Shown here: one piece after another, positions 49,901 to 59,400 of the stretch
Position numbering within the stretch: the stretch's first letter is position 1
How the letters are laid out: every line of letters starts with the position of its first letter
Assembly (NCBI GenBank): GCA_021292105.1
Contig: CM037870.1
Span: forward strand, 8,281,558 to 8,345,557
Direction: 5' to 3'
Origin: Anadara kagoshimensis
Lineage: Eukaryota > Mollusca > Bivalvia > Arcoida > Arcidae
Length of the DNA: 64,000 bases
Position numbers and translations under genes: made by a program
The notes under the pieces: generated by a model
The model's input: only the letters and a program-made list of their open reading frames with translations
Databases searched by the model: none
What the model was told of the DNA's origin: nothing

Positions 49901-52900
49901 TTTTAAATTTAACAAGCAACTTCAGTGAATTAGGATCTGCAGTCAGTAGGAAATTTTTGTGATTCGTAATACTTTCAAAGGTCCATAACTCCTTGGAAAA
50001 TAGGCTAACCAACTTGGGTTAATAAAATGTGCATTACCTATCAAGCTTATGGTTGATGCTTTGCACCAAGTTTCATGAAAAAGTGCTTCAGAGTTTTGGA
50101 GAATTACTCTGGGCAAGAAGTGTCTGGAGTACTCTGGAATGGAAGGACCAAACATCAAATTTAATAGCCCCCTCTTTCTGTAAAAGGTGGGGGATAACAG
50201 ATGAAAAAAATTCTGTATTCTTACTTACAACTTCTAAGCCAAGAACACTTCCGTGTAATGAGCCATATCTCAGAAGTCTTAGACCCCCAGCATTAGTTGC
50301 TATGTTACCACCAATATGGCAGCTTCCTTTTGCACCAAGGTCATAGGGCATGGTTAAATTGTATCCTGACACATGATCTTCTAATGTTTGTAATACACAT
50401 CCAGCTTGACAGACTAAAACACCTGAAATTATAGAGATATGTTTCTATATTCTGTGCAGTGTTATCATGCAATCATTTAAGTCTAATAAATAGCTATAAA
50501 CATTCACATCCCTTTTAGTACTAGTTCAAGGATCCTTTAAATTAGAAAAACAGGCATCACATCATGCAAATATGTGAAGAAATTCTTATGGTACAATAAA
50601 TATTAGAAATTCAAAAGTTACAATTTTGTACCAAATTTATTCAAATTAGAAAATATCTCCAAAATATTTGGGAAAATCATGTTTTGAACATGGGGAATGG
50701 GGCCCATTTTTTTGCCCCAAATTAAGCTTATTGACAGTCCTTTTTTCTACTATTATGTTAAGAAAGAAAAAAAGAAAGAAAGAAAGAATGAATGAATGTA
50801 TTGACTGAACAGTGTGCTAATTTAAGTAGATGTCAGTTTTCTTTCACAAAAAAACCCACTAAGCAAAACACTTGACATCAGTGTCCACTTACCTGAGAGA
50901 TCGTCAAGGCTAATGATATTGTTCATCAGCTGTGTAGATAATACAACTTCATCAAATACAGGTACACTACCCCCTACAAGTCCAGTATTACCACCCTGAG
51001 GGGCCACCGCAATCTTCCTCTCGTTACAATACTTTAATATGGCTGACACCTCCTCTGTAGTCTTTGGACGCAAGACAACCTGACTCATTCCTGTAGTTAT
51101 AAATACATATTTAATATTAATACAAATAAATTTGTAAATAATTAATTTTTTTATTTGAATCATTCACATACCATCAGGTCATAAAAGTAATTTTTTTTAG
51201 TTCCAATTTATGGTAATTTTGATATGTTTTCTTTCATATTACGTCATAACAAGAGGCCCAATAGGGCCTGTACCGCTCACCTGGGCCGTTAACAGCACAA
51301 AAACACAATAAATACTACATTTAAGGAGCAATAACTCTGATGTGGATATTTAGATATTTATGAAACTTGCTACTCGCATCTGTGACCTTGACCTTCGAAC
51401 CAATGACCATAATCTATATATCAAAATGATGATTACATCAATACCAACAATATTCTAATATACATGCCTATACAAAAAGTTCATAGTTTTCGAGATAATG
51501 AATCTTTTTGGTATTGTTTTGCAACCGTGACCTTGACCTTTGGACCCATGACCTTTTTCTATACATCAAAAAGATCGTTGTATTAATACCTACAATATTC
51601 TAATATAAATGTCTTTTTATAAAGTTTAGAGTTTTCAAGATAATTAACAATTTTGGTATTGTTTTGCATCTGTGACCTTGACCTTTGGACCCATGACCTT
51701 TTTCTATACATCAACATGATCGTTGTATCAATACCTACAACATTCTAATATACATGCCTATACAAAAAGTTAATAGTTTTCAAGATAATGAACCATTTCA
51801 GTATTCTTTCGCATCTGTGACCTTGACCTTTATACCAATGACCGAAATCTATAATCAAAATGATTGTTACATCAAAACCAAGAACATTCCAATATACATG
51901 CCTATACAAAAAGTTTATAGTTTTCAAGATAATTAACGATTTTGGTATTGTTTTGCTACTGTGACCTTGACCTTTGGACCTATGACCTTTTTCTATACAT
52001 CAAAATGATCGTTGCATCAATACCTACAACATTCTAATATACATGCCTATACAAAAAGCTTATAGTTTTAAAGATATTGAACCATTTCAGTATTCTTTCG
52101 CATCTGTGACTCTGACCTTTAAACCAATGACCTAAATCTATATATCAAAATGATCGTTACATCAAAACCAACAACATTCCAATATACATGTCTATACAAA
52201 AAGTTTATAGTTTTGAAGATAATTAACGATTATGGTATTGTTTTGCTACTGTGACCTTGACCTTTGGACCCATGACCTTTTTCTATACATCAAAATGATC
52301 ATTGTATCAATATCTACAACATTCTAATATACATGCTTATACAAAAAGTTTATAGTTTACAAGATAATGAACTATTTCAGTATTCTTATGCATCTGTGAC
52401 CTTGACCTTTGAACCAATGACCTTAATCTATATATCAAAATGATTGTTACATCAAAACCAAGAACATTCCAATATACATGCCTATACAAAAAGTTTATAG
52501 TTTTCAAGATAATTAACGATTTTGGTATTGTTTTGCTAATGTGACCTTGACCTTTGGACCCATGACCTTTTTTCTATACATCAAAATGATCGTTGTATCT
52601 ATACCTACAACATTCTAATATACATGCCTATACAAAAAGTTAATAGTTTTCAAGATAATGAACCATTTCAGTTTTCTTTCGCATCTGTGACCTTGACCTT
52701 TGCACCAATGACCTTAATCTATATATCAAAATAATCATTACATCAATACCAACAATATTCTAATATACATGCCTATATAAAAAGTTTATAGTTTTCGAGA
52801 TAATAAACAATATTAGAAAAGTAAAAAATTAGGTCATGACCTTCATAATTGACCTTGACACCATTTTGAAGGTAATAACAAGAATATGTCAAAACTGAAA

Positions 52901-54042
52901 ACCCCATGTCATTATCTGGTCATATAGTCAAGTTATAACAATTTAAAAATATTTTACGATTTTTGCAAATTTAAACGCAAAAACGCGTAACCTATTTTTA
53001 AACCAAATTTCATGAAATGAACAAACGTAAAGGTTAAGACTATGTAGAATCCAAATATCACATCAGTTTTTGCCTCCAATGAGTGGTTCAAGAGAAGAAG
53101 ATTTTTTGAGGTTTTGTCTATTTTTAGTAACAGCGGCCATCTTGGATATTCGATCGTCATGATTTGAACAAACTATAGTTAGACTCTGTCAAGGACCTTC
53201 CATGGCAAATTTGGTTTCATTTGGCCCAGTAGTTTCGGAGGAGAAGATTAAAGTTTACTGACGCACGCACGGACGCACGCACGCACGCCTCGCCATGCCA
53301 TAAGCTCACATGGCCTTTGGCCAGGTGAGCTAAAAATTGAAACTATCATGATTGTCTTTCTGTTGTACAGGAAGGAGAAAAAATGCAGGGTAGGACCAGG
53401 ACCTCCCTCGCTTTAAGCGATTGCTCTACCAACTGAGCTAGTAGTTAAATTCTTCCAGCCTGTTATTTTCTCCGACCTTCTCACATGGGAAACCTCCCCC
53501 AAATTCCCTCAGATTAACTTTATAAGTTTATATGGCCTGCAATATGCCAATCCACCTTCTCTGATGGCCATTCCGGCCAAGAAACTGTAAAGGAAGAAAA
53601 AATGCAGGGATCTCCCGCACTATAGGCAAGTGCTCTACAAACTGAGCTACCCAGACCACGACACTGTACATCCTGAAAATGGCAATATGTATATATATCC
53701 TAACTAACAGAAAGAGATTTAGATTTAAAGAGAGAGAGAGATCAAGGACAAACCTTTGCATGTCTTAAGCCAGTCTGTATTGTATCCATCTAGTTCTGAT
53801 ATGTCTGTTAAGACACGACCTGGCATGATGCTTTCAAACAATTTTAAATCTGCATCATTCAAAGTAGCATATTGTCCTCTCTTCAGATTTGGATACCTCT
53901 TACTCGTCAGTTCAACGTTGCATTTGACTCTACTGGTACTAAACAATCTAGAATAACTTAAATGAAGATTTCCATTTTGATGGTGTCGACAGTGTCGACA
54001 ATATTGTACCAGCTTCTGAAACTGCTGCATTGCAACTGCCAT
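43948..54042 (-). CDS. D2HGDH: D-2-hydroxyglutarate dehydrogenase, mitochondrial, copy C (intact)
   Basis: Exons (minus strand): 53754-54042, 50893-51090, 50229-50422, 46897-47065, 45695-45981, 44744-44915, 43948-44198. Introns are GT-AG, phases fit, and the sum is 1560 bp or 519 aa, the usual family length. The enzyme oxidises D-2-hydroxyglutarate to 2-oxoglutarate with FAD in mitochondria. Seen: a basic, Ser/His-rich N-terminus fitting a transit peptide; [11 protein letters not shown] at 127-137; [18 protein letters not shown] in exon 3; FIGSEGTLG in exon 4; Arg385, Lys400, His433, His440, Asn442, Glu474 and His475. The last set lines up at a constant offset of one with human Arg386, Lys401, His434, His441, Asn443, Glu475 and His476, recalled as active-site/zinc residues. 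Human Thr390 is Ala389. The frame extends upstream of ATG 54040-54042 but only through a TTG. Two hairpin-ended elements in introns 1 and 3 account for most of the extra length relative to A and B. Confidence 0.95.
45217..45354. mobile_element. Small foldback MITE (copy C intron 5)
   Basis: The left end TATACAGCCAGGGTTTTTTG, continuing through CATGTACCCTGTCAA, is mirrored by the right arm ending CAAAACCCTGTATA. Confidence 0.75.
46165..46640. repeat. Composite of inverted repeats (copy C intron 4)
   Basis: 46165-46215 resembles the arm of the 1169-1653 foldback (TAGAAAATCCAATAAACTTG, CTTGTACC). 46234-46363 is a hairpin with arms of about 41 bp (AATAGGGTTATTGAACTGAT-type ends). 46442-46483 is a second hairpin (ATTGCACTAGTTCTTGTAT). 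Confidence 0.65.
47383..49474 (-). mobile_element. Hairpin-ended interspersed element, copy 3 (310-bp core type)
   Basis: Inverted relative to copies 1 and 2. It begins AACAAGAGGCCCAAAAGGGC, then CGCTCACCTGG. It ends in a GACGGACT repeat, GCCATAAGCTCACATGG and CAGGTGAGCTAAAAA (hairpin). The termini match the other copies, but the core is a different tandem repeat. It is inserted in a SINE in intron 3 of dehydrogenase copy C. Confidence 0.75.
47560..49370 (-). repeat. Tandem-repeat core of copy 3, about 310-bp unit, 5-6 copies
   Basis: AAACCCGTTTTATATGTTAA recurs near 47890, 48203, 48512, 48823 and 49134. Each unit also has CAGCCATCTTGGATAAGGGG-like and GGACCTTCCACA blocks. Confidence 0.85.
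50759..50798 (+). repeat. (GAAA)n/(GAAT)n microsatellite
   Basis: AGAAAGAAAG-type repeats pass into AATG repeats; copy C intron 2. Confidence 0.85.
51248..53335 (-). mobile_element. Hairpin-ended interspersed element, copy 4 (141-bp core type)
   Basis: It starts AACAAGAGGCCCAATAGGGC and ends GCCATAAGCTCACATGGCC then CAGGTGAGCTAAAAA, inverted like copy 3. The core matches copies 1 and 2. It lies in intron 1 of dehydrogenase copy C. Confidence 0.75.
51350..52830 (-). repeat. Tandem-repeat core of hairpin-ended copy 4
   Basis: About ten units near 140 bp with TGACCTTGACCTTTGGACC or TGACCTTGACCTTTGAACC (inverted form of the AGGTCA cluster) and CATGCCTATACAAAAAGTT. Confidence 0.85.
53370..53660 (-). 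repeat. Two tRNA-derived SINE heads
   Basis: On the minus strand, ACTAGCTCAGTTGGTAGAGC (about 53430-53450) and GTAGCTCAGTTTGTAGAGC (about 53630-53650) are A-box regions. Each is followed at tRNA spacing by a truncated B-box region. Both are copies in intron 1 of dehydrogenase copy C. Confidence 0.6.
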
Positions 54043-54889
54043 GACTAGCCTACCCAGAAACAAGAGAGTTCAGGACTTCATGAAATATCGGTTAAAAATT
54101 AATTCTAGAGTGTCAGAACGGGTGATTTAGTCAAATGAGACATCAGTCCTGGTTTCTTCTCTGCGTGAAAGATGTGTCAGTGTGTCATTCCTGATAAAAC
54201 TGATAAGAACAGTAACCTTGATTTACGTGAACTAAGAGTACATGGGCGTCGCCATATTCATTTTGTTGCTGTCGGATATAAATCCCTCCTTAACAAGAGC
54301 ACCTGAACAGCTAACTCGGCAGTTGATCACCAGCTAGCTATAGGTACTAAGTTGAAACAGGCACAATTTGCAAGAATGTTGCAATATATAATATTTCCCA
54401 AAATTATTTATCGGATATAAATCAATATCTTTTAAATTATCAACTGGAACAATTAATTTTAGACACCCTTATTAATGACATGATATATACTGCTGGGCAA
54501 AAAAGTACACTACATTTTTTGTTCGATGCTTATTGCAATATAAAACACCTATATATTTAAACATAAAATATTCAACTTTCTTGAAATGAATTCGAAGTCA
54601 CTAGCTTCCACACTAATGCCAACCTGTTAGTCGACCACATCCCATGGGTAAGATAAGCCCCGAAAATGGAACGGGAAATGAACCCTGAAAATGCAGTCGC
54701 CAACAAGGAAACCCGTGGCACCTCCAAATACCAGTGAGAATCGGTTGTCTTAATATACATGCATGGTACACATGTACAGTACATTGTTTTATCACTGCTA
54801 GGGAGCGTCTATTCACCTATGGTGTAGGACACTTTGTGTTTTATATAATGATAATCGCCAGTCATTGAGTTTTACCACTGCTATGACTG
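54043..54889. other. Upstream region of dehydrogenase copy C
   Basis: Presumed promoter side of copy C. No TATA box or other element could be placed. The minus-strand frame at 54572-54784 is open but shows no family features. Confidence 0.35.
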
Positions 54890-55446
54890 AAAAACCAATA
54901 CATGTCCAAATCACAATTCCAAAGAAAAGTTAAAACTTTGAAACTTGCAAATTTGGTTAAACAAGTAAACTGGATGCTTCGGAAAGGTAAGCGCCTTCTG
55001 TTTAGCTAGCTACATCCACCACGTGTCTGATCAAAAATTGGGAATGAAAGAGAAATAGAATTATGGGGCGTCAAATATATACATGGTAATTTTGGATACA
55101 CAGGCATCATACATGTCAACAATATCCCTGGATCAACAATTTAAATCGTTGATCAAGGGATATTGCAACCATAGGCTTATCAGGGCCTTCGAAAATTTTA
55201 GTGGCAGTTATCACAGTATTGTGTCTCTGTGTCCAGGATTGCTCTGGTTATATTTGACGTCCCATAGTTCCATGTTCCTTTCACACTAAATATTGAATAC
55301 ACACGTGGTGGGTGTAGCTAGCTAAACAGTAGGTGCTTACCTTTCCCTTTTGGAAGTTCACATGTTTAACCTAGTTCGTCAGTTTCAACGTTTTTACTTT
55401 GACTTCCGGATTCTGATTTGGGCATGGTTTAGTACGTTTGTTTTTG
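54890..55446. mobile_element. FB foldback element, full length (about 557 bp)
   Basis: Two arms of roughly 260 bp face each other around a palindrome near 55120-55175 (AATATCCCTGGATCAAC / GTTGATCAAGGGATATT). The left arm has CCAATACATGTCCAAATCAC, GAAAAGTTAAAACTTTGAAA, TTTAGCTAGCTACATCC and GGGGCGTCAAATATAT. The right arm mirrors them (TTTGACGTCCCATAG, GGGTGTAGCTAGCTAAACAG, TCAACGTTTTTACTTTGACT, TTAGTACGTTTGTTTTTGAT). It has no coding capacity and is the best template for the FB fragments listed elsewhere. Confidence 0.85.
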
Positions 55447-56214
55447 ATTGCGAAACAAATGCATAATAAGCAGGAAGAAGTGAATATATTGCTGCATAGA
55501 AAAAGAAAGTTGACAGTAGAAATTTTTAACTCATCACATTTTTCACGCAGCATCAAATGTAGCCTTTCCTTGGTGTCATAATTGAGGTGCAAGTCTAAAT
55601 ATGAAGACAGAATTTGTCTAAAATACCTGACATAAAGGAGAGTTTTTCTTATGGTAAAAGATCTAATTGGCGAGGGGATGCCACATTGGAGTTTTGGTTG
55701 CTCAACAGTAACATTATTTTAATAGTAGATGATTACCTTTAACGTCAATGCGACAAAACACAATCATATTTATCCTTTAACTGTTACTGTGTCAAATTAA
55801 AAAGTAAAATGGATTAGATGACCTTAAAGAAAACAGTCGTGAAAAGGTGCAATGCTTTTGATGTTTATGTACACATTAGAAAAATTGTACTAACACTTTT
55901 AGGGGTTCAAGTAAGATACCAGTGTTTTGATCTTCCGACATCTTCTGACCTAGTGTATTAGAAAGGGACTATTTATATCACAGCTCGGTAATCCTTTTTA
56001 GTACTTCAGTGTAGGTACAACATACCATAAATAACCAGAATAAGTGACACGTAGAATTTGCTATGGATGTTGGAGTGGAGTGATTGTATTTTACGCTCCA
56101 GTCAAGATTGTTCTACTTATATTGAAGTCTTTGGGGGTCTTTGGAAGTATGTGCTGAGGTGTTGGTGTTGTTATGGGTCCGTTATTGCACCACTTGTAGT
56201 GTAATCCCATCGAT
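55447..56214. other. Intergenic sequence with an inverted SINE tail
   Basis: No gene. The reverse complement of about 56065-56140 (ATCTTGACTGGAGCGTAAAA) matches the 3' part of the SINE at 14657-14998. Confidence 0.5.
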
Positions 56215-56460
56215 TGTCAAACAATCATGCATAAGGCAGGTGTAGATAGCTAAACAGTTGCTCGTCCTTCCGAAGCATCCGACCTCACTTACCTGGTGGA
56301 TATGTTAAACATTGTTTATTGTCTTTTGTCATATTGAATGATGCAATTTAAAAATGGTATATATGACAGTATCACTTCAAATGTTTGAATCTGACTGTTT
56401 TCAGAGTATTTTCTTTGCTATTGGTATTGTAAATTGACTATGGACCGGTATTCTTTCAAA
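56215..56460 (-). repeat. FB right-arm fragment at the edge of the satellite
   Basis: GGTGTAGATAGCTAAACAGT, TCGTCCTTCCGAAGCATCCG, CCTCACTTACCTGGTGGA and TATGTTAAACATTG are right-arm blocks. They are interrupted by unrelated text before the first satellite-like unit (TTCAAAGTTTTTACTTTGC at about 56455). Confidence 0.65.
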
Positions 56461-59400
56461 GTTTTTACTTTGCTTTTGTGAATGTGTTTTGTTCGTGAAC
56501 CGGTATGTTTGTGTTTGCTTGTTTGCAAAGTTTTTACTTTACTTTTGGGATTGTGATTTGACCATGGACCGGTATGTTTGTGTTTGCTAGTTTCAAAGAT
56601 TTTACTTTGCTTTTGGGGTTGTGATTTGATCATGAACCGGTATGTTTGTGTTTGCTAGTTTCAAAGTTTTTACTTTACCTTTGGGATTGTGATTTGGTAA
56701 TGAACCGATATGTTTGTGTTTGCTTGTTTGCAAAGTTTTTACTTTGCTTTTGGGATTGTGATTTGATCATAAACCGATATGTTTGTGTTTGCTAGTTTCA
56801 AAGTTTTTACTTTACCTTTGGGATTGTGATTTGGTAATGAACCGATATGTTTGTGTTTGCTTGTTTGCAAAGTTTTTACTTTACCTTTGGGATTGTGATT
56901 TGATCATAAACCGGTATGTTTGTGTTTGCTAGTTTCAAAGTTTTTACTTTACCTTTGGGATTGTGATTTGGTAATGAACCGATATGTTTGTGTTTGCTTG
57001 TTTGCAAAGTTTTTACTTTACCTTTGGGATTGTGATTTGATCATAAACCGGTATGTTTGTGTTTGCTAGTTTCGAAGTTTTTACTTTGCTTTTGGGGTTG
57101 TGATTTGGTAATGAACCGGTATGTTTGTGTTTGATTGGTACTTTGGGATTGTGATTTGATCATAAACCGGTATGTTTGTGTTTGATTGGTACTTTGGGAT
57201 TGTGATTTGATCATAAACCGGTATGTTTGTGTTTGCTAGTTTCGAAGTTTTTACTTTGCTTTTGGGGTTGTGATTTGGTAATGAACCGGTATGTTTGTGT
57301 TTGATTGGTACTTTGGGATTGTGATTTGATCATAAACCGGTATGTTTGTGTTTGCTAGTTTCAAAGATTTTACTTTGCTTTTGGGGTTGTGATTTGATCA
57401 TGAACCGGTATGTTTGTGTTTGCTAGTTTCAAAGTTTTTACTTTGCTTTTGGGGTTGTGATTTGATCATGAACCGGTATGTTTGTGTTTGCTAGTTTCGA
57501 AGTTTTTACTTTGCTTTTGGGATTGTGATTTGATCATGAACCGGTATGTTTGTGTTTGATTGGTACTTTGGGATTGTGATTTGATCATAAACCGGTATGT
57601 TTGTGTTTGATTGGTACTTTGGGATTGTGATTTGATCATAAACCGGTATGTTTGTGTTTGCTAGTTTCAAAGATTTTACTTTGCTTTTGGGGTTGTGATT
57701 TGATCATGAACCGGTATGTTTGTGTTTGCTAGTTTCAAAGTTTTTACTTTACCTTTGGGATTGTGATTTGGTAATGAACCGATATGTTTGTGTTTGCTTG
57801 TTTGCAAAGTTTTTACTTTGCTTTTGGGATTGTGATTTGATCATAAACCGATATGTTTGTGTTTGCTTGTTTGCAAAGTTTTTACTTTGCTTTTGGGGTT
57901 GTGATTTGATCATAAACCGGTATGTTTGTGTTTGCTAGTTTCGAAGATTTTACTTTATTTTTGGGATTGTGATTTGATCATGAACCAGTATGTTTGTGTT
58001 TGCTAGTTTCGAAGATTTTACTTTACTTTTGGGGTTGTGATTTGATCATGAACCGATATGTTTGTGTTTGATTGGTACTTTGGGATTGTGATTTGATCAT
58101 AAACCGGTATGTTTGTGTTTGATTGGTACTTTGGGATTGTGATTTGATCATAAACCGGTATGTTTGTGTTTGCTAGTTTCAAAGATTTTACTTTGCTTTT
58201 GGGGTTGTGATTTGATCATAAACCGGTATGTTTGTGTTTGATTGGTACTTTGGGATTGTGATTTGGTAATGAACCGGTATGTTTGTGTTTGATTGGTACT
58301 TTGGGATTGTGATTTGATCATAAACCGGTATGTTTGTGTTTGATTGGTACTTTGGGATTGTGATTTGATCATAAACCGGTATGTTTGTGTTTGCTAGTTT
58401 CAAAGATTTTACTTTGCTTTTGGGGTTGTGATTTGATCATGGACCGGTATGTTTGTGTTTGCTAGTTTCAAAGTTTTTACTTTACCTTTGGGATTGTGAT
58501 TTGATCATAAACCGATATGTTTGTGTTTGCTAGTTTCAAAGTTTTTACTTTACCTTTGGGATTGTGATTTGGTAATGAACCGATATGTTTGTGTTTGCTT
58601 GTTTGCAAAGTTTTTACTTTACCTTTGGGATTGTGATTTGATCATAAACCGGTATGTTTGTGTTTGATTGGTACTTTGGGATTGTGATTTGATCATAAAC
58701 CGATATGTTTGTGTTTGCTAGTTTCAAAGTTTTTACTTTACCTTTGGGATTGTGATTTGGTAATGAACCGATATGTTTGTGTTTGCTTGTTTGCAAAGTT
58801 TTTACTTTACCTTTGGGATTGTGATTTGATCATAAACCGGTATGTTTGTGTTGCTAGTTTCAAAGTTTTTACTTTACCTTTGGGATTGTGATTTGATCAT
58901 AAACCGATATGTTTGTGTTTGCTAGTTTCAAAGTTTTTACTTTACCTTTGGGATTGTGATTTGGTAATGAACCGATATGTTTGTGTTTGCTTGTTTGCAA
59001 AGTTTTTACTTTACCTTTGGGATTGTGATTTGATCATAAACCGGTATGTTTGTGTTTGCTAGTTTCAAAGTTTTTACTTTACCTTTGGGATTGTGATTTG
59101 GTAATGAACCGATATGTTTGTGTTTGCTTGTTTGCAAAGTTTTTACTTTACCTTTGGGATTGTGATTTGATCATAAACCGGTATGTTTGTGTTTGATTGG
59201 TACTTTGGGATTGTGATTTGATCATAAACCGATATGTTTGTGTTTGCTAGTTTCAAAGTTTTTACTTTACCTTTGGGATTGTGATTTGATCATAAACCGG
59301 TATGTTTGTGTTTGCTAGTTTCAAAGTTTTTACTTTACCTTTGGGATTGTGATTTGATCATAAACCGATATGTTTGTGTTTGCTAGTTTCAAAGTTTTTA

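Noticed and set aside
50029..50346. Plus-strand open frame of 105 codons
   Set aside because: It is the antisense shadow of dehydrogenase copy C exon 3 (50229-50422).
54043..54063. Start of dehydrogenase copy C seven codons upstream of ATG 54040-54042
   Set aside because: The upstream codon is TTG, not ATG; the first ATG in frame is at 54040-54042.
54572..54816. Overlapping minus-strand frames upstream of dehydrogenase copy C
   Set aside because: Two overlapping frames are open with no conserved motif. They could be a retroelement fragment, but nothing specific supports that.
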